From positions 1-36,806 of IMG/VR virus record IMGVR_UViG_3300008266_000822: a stretch of 36,806 nucleotides of DNA, one strand, 5' to 3'. The notes under the pieces were generated by a model. It saw only the letters and a program-made list of their open reading frames with translations. It made no database searches and was not told the origin of the DNA. Positions 1 through 8,660 of the stretch are shown piece after piece. Position numbers and translations under genes: made by a program. Each line of letters starts with the position of its first letter. Position 1 is the stretch's first letter. This stretch comes from a virus.

Positions 1-31
1 TAATCGACCTTAAAAAAAGAGGTAGAATATA

Positions 32-1303
32 ATGGCTACTAGAGATAGAAAACCAATACCAAAAAACCAAGCAGAAATAGTACAAGATACTATTACTCCT
101 TTTCTTAATCAGGGTAAACCGATTAGTCAAAATGTATTTACTCATCGTGAAAACAGAGCATTAAATACTACTCGTAAAACTGATAAGATAAAGGATATTG
201 CTATTGGTTTAGAGGATATTGATTATGCATTAATGCATTATTTTCAAAATGTTATTAAACCAACAATAGTACAAGATGGAAATAGAATAGCTGTTCAAGT
301 AATGTATGGTTCTCCTGAGCGCTGGCAATCAGTTCAAGCTGACGGATATTACAGAGATACTAATGGAAAAGCTGTTTTTCCCCTTATAATGTTTAAAAGA
401 ACAAATGTTGAAAAAAATAGAACATTAGGTAATAAAATAGATGGTAACTTAGCTTCTTTATTTCAAACTTTTGAAACTAGATATAATCAAAGAAACCAAT
501 ATGATCAATTTTCTGTTTTAACAAATAGAACACCATCAAAACAATTTTACGTTTCTGTAGTTCCTGATTATGTTACTATATCATATGACTGTGTTTTATT
601 AACAAACTACGTTGAACAGAACAATAAATTAATTGAAGCAATTGAATATGCTTCTGATTCATATTGGGGTGATGCTAATAGATGGCAATTTAGAACATCA
701 TTAGATTCATTTGGTATAACAAATATTATTAATACAGGTGAAGATAGAATATCATCTACTACAGTTAGCTTAAAAGTAAATGGATATTTAATAGCAGACT
801 CTATTAATCAACATCTATCAGATACAAATATCCATTATTCTCCTGCTCAAATTAAATTTACATTTGAAACTGATAGTAGTTCTGAAATATCAATAGCAGG
901 AGGAAAATCAGCACCAAAAACAGCTATGGGTGGTACTTCATTTGCTGATTCTTACAATGTGAATGTTAATTCTCAAATCACTATCCCCGAGAATTTATCT
1001 AATTATTTATTAGCAAATAAAACAGAGTATGCTGTATCTTTTACTGACTCCACAGCAACCTTTAATACTTCTTTCTTAACAGCACCTTCTCCTTTACCGG
1101 CAACTACTGTTTCTAATTTTACTTTCTTTTTAAATGGTCAATTAATAGATTCTTCTTCTATAGTTAGCTTTGCTGATAATGGAGATGGAACCTGCACATT
1201 AACTATAGACCCAGCTCAGTTAGGAGTAGGAGGAGAACCAATTACATTTAGTAATGACGGAGGAGTAGCAGATCAAATTCTAGCAATAGGTAAATTTGTA
1301 TAA
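32..1303 (+). CDS. Virion structural protein, probably tail/baseplate
   Basis: This 423-residue protein opens the structural block. Residues about 60-270 read as the conserved core: a YGSPERW motif near residue 93, a GYYRD motif, and a VVPDYVTISYDC stretch followed by YASDSYWGD. From memory, such sequences occur in tail or baseplate proteins of T4-like environmental phages, but I cannot assign a T4 gene number. The last roughly 130 residues (about 295-423) are Ser/Thr-rich and beta-like, and look like a separate surface domain. The start is ATG at 32 behind an A/G-rich leader (AAGAGGTAG). The stop abuts the ATG of the next gene (TAAATG), so the two are probably co-translated. Structural role is likely; exact function is uncertain. 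Confidence 0.6.
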   Translation: MATRDRKPIPKNQAEIVQDTITPFLNQGKPISQNVFTHRENRALNTTRKTDKIKDIAIGLEDIDYALMHYFQNVIKPTIVQDGNRIAVQVMYGSPERWQSVQADGYYRDTNGKAVFPLIMFKRTNVEKNRTLGNKIDGNLASLFQTFETRYNQRNQYDQFSVLTNRTPSKQFYVSVVPDYVTISYDCVLLTNYVEQNNKLIEAIEYASDSYWGDANRWQFRTSLDSFGITNIINTGEDRISSTTVSLKVNGYLIADSINQHLSDTNIHYSPAQIKFTFETDSSSEISIAGGKSAPKTAMGGTSFADSYNVNVNSQITIPENLSNYLLANKTEYAVSFTDSTATFNTSFLTAPSPLPATTVSNFTFFLNGQLIDSSSIVSFADNGDGTCTLTIDPAQLGVGGEPITFSNDGGVADQILAIGKFV

Positions 1304-1519
1304 ATGGCACATTTAAAACTAAAACAAGTATTATCTAATATGTCCTATGATAGTGGTTCAAATCAACTTACTATTAGTGGTGAGAATAATGCTTTAATTA
1401 TATCTGGTTCTGCTATTGTTACTTCAACTCCAACTACTACAGGTTCACTTACAATTCAAAATATTGATACATTTGGTGATAGTGGTAGTTTCTTTACTGT
1501 AGATTTAGGCGACTATTAA
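1304..1519 (+). CDS. Small fibre-associated protein, unknown
   Basis: This 71-residue protein starts immediately after the preceding stop. It has a short basic N-terminus (MAHLKLKQVLSNM), then Ser/Thr/Gly-rich beta-like sequence with ISG and GSLTIQ patterns like those in the giant fibre gene downstream. It ends with an acidic TVDLGDY tail. There is no signal peptide or membrane segment. Position and composition suggest a minor fibre or adaptor component, but no family is recognised. An ATATTTAT box and a hairpin follow it. Confidence 0.5.
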   Translation: MAHLKLKQVLSNMSYDSGSNQLTISGENNALIISGSAIVTSTPTTTGSLTIQNIDTFGDSGSFFTVDLGDY

Positions 1520-1526
1520 TATTTAT
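1519..1526 (+). promoter_or_regulatory. ATATTTAT box (candidate late promoter)
   Basis: One of nine intergenic copies of the octamer ATATTTAT in this window. It overlaps the stop of the 71-residue gene and lies 44 nt before the ATG of the giant fibre gene. Promoter function is inferred from recurrence and position only. Confidence 0.45.
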
Positions 1527-1556
1527 TAACGGCTATATATATAGCTTTTACCGTTA
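1527..1556 (+). other. Hairpin upstream of the giant fibre gene
   Basis: TAACGG (1527-1532) pairs with CCGTTA (1551-1556). The interior holds a 14-nt palindrome of GC-closed alternating TA (1532-1545), so two structures compete. There is no T-run after it, so it may be an mRNA leader structure or processing site rather than a terminator. Confidence 0.4.
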
Positions 1557-1570
1557 GTATATACTAAGAC

Positions 1571-4500
1571 ATGTCGAATCAATATTTAAAATTACGCCGT
1601 TCTGCGGTACCAGGTAGAATACCAACTACCTCTTCTCTTGATTTTGGAGAGATTGCTTTAAATACATACGACGGTCTGGCTTTTATGAAAAAGTCAGGTT
1701 CTAGCGGTGAAGAAGTTGTTACGATTGGCTCTAAAATAGGAGCATTTACAGGCTCATTTTCAGGCTCATTTACTGGCTCATTATTAGGTACCGCAAGTTA
1801 TGCTTTAACAGCATCATATGTAGCTAATCTACCAGTTGTAGATAGTTCCAGAATAGTAACAGGTAGTGTTACAGCTAGTGTTAGCATTAATCCTGAGAGA
1901 GCTTTTGAAGTAACATATAATGTTCCTGACCCTTCAGGCAATACTACTTTACTTCTTATCAATCAAAGCGGTAGTGTTGCAATCAATACTAGCTCTTTTG
2001 ACCAGTTTAACCCAGAAACATTATTGATTGTATCTCATGATGATACAACATATAACTTAATTGTTGGTAGAAGCAATACTGATAATTATTCTCAAGTTAA
2101 CTTTAAAAATATAAGTAGTGGATCATTAGCATCAACTGATATTGTTGTTACAAACGATATAGGTGATGAAGATAATTACTATGTTGATTTTGGTATTAAT
2201 AGTAGTACATATAATAATCCATTTTTTGTTGGTTTAGGAAATGATGGTTATTTATTCTCTAAAGCAAACGACTTTTATATAGGAAACGCTGCTGCTGATA
2301 AAAAAATTGTTATATTTAATGGTGGTTTAGACACTACAGCAAATGCTAAAATTTGGTTTCATCCTGAAGGTGTAACAAGTTTTAATACTGATACTACAAG
2401 CTCCGCAGCAAGCCCTGCCCTACCAGCGTTAAGAATAGTAGCTCCCCCTGCAGCTCCTAATACATACAATCTAATCCAAGCAGAATCAGATGTAAATAAC
2501 TACTCACAAATTTCTATCCAAAATATAAATTCAGGAACTACAGCATCTGCTGATATAGTTGCTACTAATGATATAGGAAATGAATCTAGTTACTACATTG
2601 ATATGGGTATCAATAGTAGTAACTATAGTCAACCTAATGCTATAGGTATGGCTAATGATGCTTACCTATATTCTACCGGAGACCACTTACATATAGGTAA
2701 TGCCTCAAACCACCCAGTAATGTTTTTTGCTGGTGGTACTGATACAGAAGCAAATAAAAAATTAGTATTAAATCCTAATAATCAACATGAATTAACTGGT
2801 TCTTTAAATATTAGTGGTTCACTAACTGTTTTAAATGGTATTACTGGTTCTTTACATGGTACTTCTAGTTGGGCACAAAATGCATTAACAGCATCTTTTA
2901 TAACAGGAGCTAATGTTTGGGGTCCTTATGGTTCTAATAGTATTATATCTGCTTCTAATGCAGCAACCGCTTCTTCAGCAGATAATTTTACAGTAAGAGG
3001 TACTCTTACAGCACAAACAATTCACGCTCAAACAATTACATCTTCTACTGAATATGTAACTGGATCAACTAGATTTGGTTCTTTATTAACAGATACCCAC
3101 CAGTTTACCGGATCAGTAGATATAACTGGTTCTTTAATTATAAATGGTACCTCTTATACTGCTGCTACTAGTGGAACTAGTGGTACAGCAGGCTCTTCTG
3201 GTACAAGTGGTACAGCAGGATCTAGCGGTACAGCAGGTTCTTCTGGTTCATCCGGTACAAGCGGCTCTAGTGGTACTGGTGGTTCTAGTGGTTCAAGTGG
3301 TACCTCTGGATCATCAGGTACTTCGGGTTCAAGTGGAACTTCAGGCAGTTCTGGCTCTTCAGGCACATCAGGAAGCTCCGGCTCCTCCGGAACATCTGGC
3401 TCTAGTGGCAGCTCAGGTACATCTGGTTCTTCAGGATCTAGTGGTACCTCAGGTTCATCTGGTACATCAGGTTCAAGTGGATCAAGTGGTTCTTCTGGAA
3501 GTTCAGGTACAAGCGGTACAGGCTTTGATACTATTAATTCTCCTTCTCAAGGTAGAGTAATACTTTCAGATGGTACAGCTAACGCAGCAACGGCTTCTGT
3601 CAATTTAACTTATAGTAATAGTAATTTTAATATTACTGGTAGTACTTTTATTAGTGGTTCTTTAACTGTAACTAATACAATTACTGCCCAAACTTTAAAT
3701 GTACAATACATAACTTCCTCTATTATATATAGCAGTGGAAGTAATAAATTTGGAGATGAATTAAGTGATATCCATCAGTTTACTGGATCAGTAAATATAA
3801 CTGGTTCCCTTACTATAAACGGAACCTCATATACAGCTGCTACTAGTGGAACTAGCGGCACCGCAGGCTCTTCAGGCACAAGTGGTACAGCAGGATCAAG
3901 TGGCTCCTCAGGAACAAGTGGTTCTTCTGGTACAAGCGGCAGTTCTGGTACATCCGGAACTAGCGGTACCTCTGGGTCTTCAGGCACAAGTGGTAGTTCA
4001 GGTTCAAGTGGTACATCAGGAAGTTCAGGCTCATCAGGAACTTCAGGTTCAAGTGGAAGCTCAGGCACAAGTGGTAGTTCTGGTTCTTCAGGAACATCAG
4101 GAAGCTCTGGTACAAGTGGCTCATCTGGAACATCAGGTTCAAGTGGTTCTTCTGGAACATCAGGTAGTTCTGGCTCATCAGGTACTTCAGGTTCTAGCGG
4201 CACAAGTGGCACTGGCTTTAATACAATATATGATCCTGCTGTAGGCAGAATATTATTATCAGACGGTAGTGTAAATGCTGCAACTGCTTCCGCTAATTTA
4301 ACTTATAGTGGAAGTGCTTTGTATATAACAGGATCTGTTTATATTTCAGGTTCATTAAATTACACATCAGGATCTATAACTAATGTAGATTACATTGATT
4401 TTAATACTAGTGCTTCATTTGCTTCTGCTCTTGGTAGACTAGGATATGATAGTGGTGAAGGTACTTTACAATTTGGATTAGCTGGAGGTAATGTAACTTT

Positions 4501-7500
4501 AAATATAGGTGAAGATTTATTTCAATATGTTTACAATAATAGTGGTGGAACCTTAACTAAAGGTCAAGTAGTATATATTTCAGGCTCTCAAGGTAATAGA
4601 ATAGCTGTTAAATTAGCTTCAGCAACTGCTGAACAAGGTTCAGCTAATACATTAGGTTTTATTGCTGAAACAATTAACGCTGGTGATGAAGGTTGGGTAC
4701 AAACAGAAGGTACTTTAAGAGGATTAAATACAACAGGATTAGTAGGAGGTCAATTAATATTTTTAAGTAGCTCAGCGGGTCAATTCACTCAAACTCCTCC
4801 TGTAGCACCACTTCATGGTGTAAGATTAGGATATGCTGAAAGAATAGATAATAATGTAGGTTCAATCTACATTAAGATTGATAATGGATATGAATTAGGA
4901 GAATTACATGATGTAGTTGATAGTACAACTACTTCATCATATGGTGATTTATTTATAAAGAGTGGTAGTGTTTGGGTTAATTCTAAAGAATTAATTGGCT
5001 CTTATAAATTAACTGGTTCATTAAATACAAGCGGTTCAAATACTTTTATTGGTATTCAAACTATAACAGGCAGTTTCCTAGTAAGTGGTTCTACTACCCA
5101 AATAGGTAACAATATATTACTTGGAAATACTTCATTATCAGGTAGTATTACTATTTCTGGATCTAGTGGACCGGGAGCTGCAACAGCATCAGTACAAATA
5201 TATGGTGATATTAGGCAATCAGGTTATCATAGATTTGATCCTGTAACAACAAATATAGATACTTCAATATCTGCCTCTTACATTTATGTAAGTGGATCTA
5301 CAAATGACTTATATTTTTCTCAGAATGGAGGAGGATATTCTAATACAACTCGTTTACGTTGGTTAGAAGGTAATTTATATACTGGATTATTAAATGGTGG
5401 TGTAATAACAGCTGCTACAGGATCTACTACATATAATATTAGTAGTGGTAGTGGTATTATTGTTGATTTAAATGCAAGTTTAAATGATAATCCTTACCCA
5501 ACAATTCAATACCTTAACTGGGGCAATTTATCAGCTAGTATTGCTCCTTTAACAGCATCTTACCAACAAGCTTTTGTTGCTGTTGATTCGACTGGTAATA
5601 TCTTCCAACAAGGAACTCCTTTTAGTAATGGACAGTTTGATACATTAATTAATATAGGTGTTGTATTATTTCAAAATGGATCTACAATTAATGCTGTCAA
5701 AACACAGCCTTCTGTAGCATATGGTTTTGAACAATCACAAAATATATTCAATAGAGCGTTTGGTCCATTAAAATTATCAGGATTTACTTTAACACCTAGT
5801 GGATCTTCTACAGGTGGTTTAGTAGTAGGTAGTGGTACCGCTTATTCTCCAGGATCTAATTATACTATAGATCCAAACGAACCATCATATGCTGTTGACT
5901 CAGGAACTAGTATTTCTAAAATATACAGATATTATCAATCAGGATCTACTTGGGTTTATCAAACTAACGGAGGAGCTGGATTTACATCAATTGACCCTAC
6001 ACAATATTCTAATAATGGTACATTAACAGCAGTACCTCCACCTGCAAATTTAAACTGGACTATTCAAAGAGTATTCTGGTTTCCTAATAGTGTAGCTAAA
6101 GCAATAGTTGTTTATTATGGTAATGCTTATTACGGTTCAGAATCTGAAGCTATTGCAAATATAAACATAGAACCATTCGTAGAAGCTCCTAATACAGCTG
6201 CTAATGCAATTTATCTAGGTGCTGTTATAATTAACGGAAGTGGTGTATTTACAAATGCTAATGACTTCACGATCGTACCTGGAGGTCTATTTAGATCAGT
6301 AGGAGGATCAGGTGGTGGTGGATCAGTAATAACTACTCGTTTAGTAGATTTATCTGATGTAATGATATCAGGACCTACAGACGGTCAAGCATTAGTATAT
6401 AATTCTACTTCTACTAAATGGGAGAATGAATCATATATTAGTGCATCTATAAGTGGTAATGCTGCTACAGCAACAACAGCTAGTTTTGCTTCAACAGCTT
6501 CTTCTGCAAATATATTTGCAATTAGAAACTATTTAGAATTAAAACCTGGAACTGACCCAGGTGGATCAAATGTATCTTCATCTTATTTCTTTGTAACTTC
6601 TTCTTTAGATGATACTATACCAAATTTACATTATAGAAACAATAGTGCTCTTTGGGAAACACACTGGTTAGAAGAAAGAACTGATACTGGTATTGTTTGG
6701 GGTGGCGTTACCACATTCTCCGGCTCTATACTTTATGTCACACCAGGTGCTGGTCTAATTATAGATCACAATGCTATTACCAGCTCACACAATAGTACAA
6801 ATCCAACCTATGTTCAATTTGGCCCTATAACAGCTAGTGCTCAATATATAACTTCATCTCAAGTAACTTATCTATTAATTGATTCAAATGGTAGTTTAAT
6901 ACAACAAACTTCTCCATTTACTCCTCAACAATATAATGAACAATTCCCATTAGGTTATATATTTAATTTAACAACATCAAGTATTAGTTCATTTGCTGAT
7001 GCTCGTGTAACAACATATGGCCAATCAGAACAATCAAATCAGTTTGTTAGAGCATTTGGTCCATTAAAAATAAGTGGATTTGATATTACTCCACAAACAA
7101 GCAGTTTAAGAATTAGTATTGCTTCTGGACAAGCATATCGCTATGGTGGTTTTTATAGTCAAAATCCAACTTCACCTTCAATTTATGATTCTACTACTAT
7201 TGCTACTGGTAGTTTAGTTAGGGTATACAGAGATCCAGGAGTAACAGGGGGATATAGAGCTGCAACTAATGCTGGTGTTCCTTATACAGTTATTGATCCT
7301 ACTAAATACGACAATGGATCTGGTACACTTCAAACAGTAAGTGCAAGTCAATGGACAATACAAAGAGTATTCCAGGGTGTTGTTAATAATTTATCATATG
7401 TCTATTATGGTCAAAATGTTTATGACAATCTTTCAACAGCACTTCAAAGTATTACAACAGAAGAATTTGTTGAATCACCAACTAGTCAATTAGCATTACC

Positions 7501-8644
7501 GTTTATTGGTTACATTATTGCTAAAGGTGATACAACTGATTTATCTGATACAGCAAATAATAAAATAATCCAAGCTGGCCTATTCAGAAACACAGCCGGA
7601 TCCTCAGGTGGTGGTGGTGCTGCAGTAACAAACTTAAATGATTTAGGTGATGTAACTATTTCTTCTCCTTCAACAGGACAAGCATTAGTTTATAATGCTG
7701 GTTTGTGGGTAAATGGTATTCCTGCATCTGCATCCTATGCTGCAACATCTTCATTTTCAAATAATTTTATAGTAAGCGGCAGCTTAGATATATCAGGTTC
7801 TCTTACAATAAACGGAACTTCCTATACAGCTGCTACTTCAGGAACTAGTGGAACTAGTGGCACATCAGGTACTACAGGTACAAGCGGTACTTCAGGAACT
7901 ACTGGTACTTCAGGCACAGCAGGTACATCTGGCTCATCAGGTACTAGTGGTTCAAGTGGTACAAGTGGATCTAGTGGCACTAGTGGTCAAAATGGATCGT
8001 CTGGCACAAGCGGCTCAAGTGGGACCTCAGGCCAAAACGGCTCAAGTGGCACAAGTGGCACAAGTGGCTCAAGTGGCACCAGTGGTACAAGCGGCTCTAG
8101 TGGTACTTCAGGTTCATCTGGCACTTCTGGTTCTAGTGGCACATCAGGCTCTACTGGTACAAGTGGCTCCTCAGGTACTGCTGGTACTGGTTTTAATACA
8201 ATTAATAGTCCTGCTACAGGAAGAATACTATTATCAGACGGTACAGTTAATGCAGCAACAGCATCTGTAAGTATGAGCTTTACGGGTGGTATTTTGAATG
8301 TAACTAGTTCAATAATTGCTACTAACTTTACAGGTTCATTATTAGGTACTGCTTCGTTTGCAACAACTGCTTCTTATGCTTTAAATGCTGGTGTTTCTGG
8401 ATTAAAAACAAAAGCAGGATCAGTAGCTGCAGGATCCTTTGCTGGTAATCCTAGAAAATCAACTATAACTTTTGCTGCAGCTTTTGCTGATGCAAACTAT
8501 GCTGTAGTTATAACAGGCGAAGATTCAAGAACATGGACTGTAGAAAGTAAAGTATCTGGTAGCTTTGTTATAAATGCAAATAGTAATGTAGGATTAGCAG
8601 GAACAACATATTGGATAGCAACAGCATATGGGGAAACTAATTAA
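1571..8644 (+). CDS. Giant tail fibre with three collagen-like blocks
   Basis: This 2357-residue protein is a mosaic fibre. The N-terminal 60 residues (LKLRRSAVPGRIPTT, then LDFGEIALNTYDG) resemble virion-attachment ends of marine phage fibres. Residues about 155-410 hold a tandem duplication (ATNDIG and IDMGINSS motifs). Gly-X-Y blocks made of GTS, GSS and GTA lie near residues 535-650, 760-880 and 2091-2206. Each is preceded by a module ending NGTSYTAATSGTSG and followed by GTGFxTI and GR(I/V)(I/L)LSDG. Residues about 970-1140 hold a GTLTKGQVVYISG fibre domain. A second large duplication spans about 1230-2030, each copy ending in an L-DLxDVxIS-GQALVYN motif. The last 80 residues (from GLKTKAGSV) form a compact tip ending YWIATAYGETN, plausibly receptor-binding. 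No chaperone domain is seen. The fibre call is firm; the receptor is unknown. Confidence 0.85.
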   Translation: MSNQYLKLRRSAVPGRIPTTSSLDFGEIALNTYDGLAFMKKSGSSGEEVVTIGSKIGAFTGSFSGSFTGSLLGTASYALTASYVANLPVVDSSRIVTGSVTASVSINPERAFEVTYNVPDPSGNTTLLLINQSGSVAINTSSFDQFNPETLLIVSHDDTTYNLIVGRSNTDNYSQVNFKNISSGSLASTDIVVTNDIGDEDNYYVDFGINSSTYNNPFFVGLGNDGYLFSKANDFYIGNAAADKKIVIFNGGLDTTANAKIWFHPEGVTSFNTDTTSSAASPALPALRIVAPPAAPNTYNLIQAESDVNNYSQISIQNINSGTTASADIVATNDIGNESSYYIDMGINSSNYSQPNAIGMANDAYLYSTGDHLHIGNASNHPVMFFAGGTDTEANKKLVLNPNNQHELTGSLNISGSLTVLNGITGSLHGTSSWAQNALTASFITGANVWGPYGSNSIISASNAATASSADNFTVRGTLTAQTIHAQTITSSTEYVTGSTRFGSLLTDTHQFTGSVDITGSLIINGTSYTAATSGTSGTAGSSGTSGTAGSSGTAGSSGSSGTSGSSGTGGSSGSSGTSGSSGTSGSSGTSGSSGSSGTSGSSGSSGTSGSSGSSGTSGSSGSSGTSGSSGTSGSSGSSGSSGSSGTSGTGFDTINSPSQGRVILSDGTANAATASVNLTYSNSNFNITGSTFISGSLTVTNTITAQTLNVQYITSSIIYSSGSNKFGDELSDIHQFTGSVNITGSLTINGTSYTAATSGTSGTAGSSGTSGTAGSSGSSGTSGSSGTSGSSGTSGTSGTSGSSGTSGSSGSSGTSGSSGSSGTSGSSGSSGTSGSSGSSGTSGSSGTSGSSGTSGSSGSSGTSGSSGSSGTSGSSGTSGTGFNTIYDPAVGRILLSDGSVNAATASANLTYSGSALYITGSVYISGSLNYTSGSITNVDYIDFNTSASFASALGRLGYDSGEGTLQFGLAGGNVTLNIGEDLFQYVYNNSGGTLTKGQVVYISGSQGNRIAVKLASATAEQGSANTLGFIAETINAGDEGWVQTEGTLRGLNTTGLVGGQLIFLSSSAGQFTQTPPVAPLHGVRLGYAERIDNNVGSIYIKIDNGYELGELHDVVDSTTTSSYGDLFIKSGSVWVNSKELIGSYKLTGSLNTSGSNTFIGIQTITGSFLVSGSTTQIGNNILLGNTSLSGSITISGSSGPGAATASVQIYGDIRQSGYHRFDPVTTNIDTSISASYIYVSGSTNDLYFSQNGGGYSNTTRLRWLEGNLYTGLLNGGVITAATGSTTYNISSGSGIIVDLNASLNDNPYPTIQYLNWGNLSASIAPLTASYQQAFVAVDSTGNIFQQGTPFSNGQFDTLINIGVVLFQNGSTINAVKTQPSVAYGFEQSQNIFNRAFGPLKLSGFTLTPSGSSTGGLVVGSGTAYSPGSNYTIDPNEPSYAVDSGTSISKIYRYYQSGSTWVYQTNGGAGFTSIDPTQYSNNGTLTAVPPPANLNWTIQRVFWFPNSVAKAIVVYYGNAYYGSESEAIANINIEPFVEAPNTAANAIYLGAVIINGSGVFTNANDFTIVPGGLFRSVGGSGGGGSVITTRLVDLSDVMISGPTDGQALVYNSTSTKWENESYISASISGNAATATTASFASTASSANIFAIRNYLELKPGTDPGGSNVSSSYFFVTSSLDDTIPNLHYRNNSALWETHWLEERTDTGIVWGGVTTFSGSILYVTPGAGLIIDHNAITSSHNSTNPTYVQFGPITASAQYITSSQVTYLLIDSNGSLIQQTSPFTPQQYNEQFPLGYIFNLTTSSISSFADARVTTYGQSEQSNQFVRAFGPLKISGFDITPQTSSLRISIASGQAYRYGGFYSQNPTSPSIYDSTTIATGSLVRVYRDPGVTGGYRAATNAGVPYTVIDPTKYDNGSGTLQTVSASQWTIQRVFQGVVNNLSYVYYGQNVYDNLSTALQSITTEEFVESPTSQLALPFIGYIIAKGDTTDLSDTANNKIIQAGLFRNTAGSSGGGGAAVTNLNDLGDVTISSPSTGQALVYNAGLWVNGIPASASYAATSSFSNNFIVSGSLDISGSLTINGTSYTAATSGTSGTSGTSGTTGTSGTSGTTGTSGTAGTSGSSGTSGSSGTSGSSGTSGQNGSSGTSGSSGTSGQNGSSGTSGTSGSSGTSGTSGSSGTSGSSGTSGSSGTSGSTGTSGSSGTAGTGFNTINSPATGRILLSDGTVNAATASVSMSFTGGILNVTSSIIATNFTGSLLGTASFATTASYALNAGVSGLKTKAGSVAAGSFAGNPRKSTITFAAAFADANYAVVITGEDSRTWTVESKVSGSFVINANSNVGLAGTTYWIATAYGETN
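3173..3520 (+). repeat. Collagen-like Gly-X-Y block A
   Basis: Gly falls at every third residue, with triplets GTS, GSS, GTA and GTG and no proline. Codons for Gly and Ser vary from triplet to triplet, so the DNA repeat is degenerate while the protein repeat is strict. Confidence 0.9.
3848..4213 (+). repeat. Collagen-like Gly-X-Y block B
   Basis: A second block of GTS/GSS triplets in the same gene. Its upstream flank (3664-3847) and downstream flank (GTGFNTI, then GRILLSDG) are homologous to those of block A, so the whole flank-block-flank unit has been duplicated. Confidence 0.9.
5250..7710 (+). repeat. Tandem duplication of a ~400-residue fibre domain
   Basis: Two diverged copies lie at about 5250-6430 and 6580-7710. 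Shared landmarks in order are an IIVD/IIDH strand, RAFGPLK(L/I)SGF, SGxAYxxG, T(V/S)IDPTxY, WTIQRVF, VYYGxxxY, EEFVE-type sequence, GLFR followed by a Gly-rich linker, and L-DLxDV-ISxPxxGQALVYN. Divergence is high, so the duplication is old. Confidence 0.75.
7841..8188 (+). repeat. Collagen-like Gly-X-Y block C
   Basis: The third Gly-X-Y block of the giant fibre. Besides GTS/GSS it contains two GQN triplets and a GTT-rich start. The GQN triplets link it to the block in the next gene and suggest exchange between the two genes. Confidence 0.9.
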
Positions 8645-8652
8645 ATATTTAT
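8645..8652 (+). promoter_or_regulatory. ATATTTAT box
   Basis: Overlaps the end of the giant fibre stop codon and lies only 8 nt before the next ATG (8661). If it is a -10-type element, the transcript would be nearly leaderless. Confidence 0.4.
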
Positions 8653-8660
8653 ATTAGATC

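Noticed and set aside
3144-4244. Long alternative-frame and antisense ORFs over the collagen-like blocks (also 7848-8270 and 8902-10026)
   Set aside because: They are shadows of the Gly-X-Y repeat. Low-complexity Val/Gln/Ala or Pro/Glu/Val products have no independent support.
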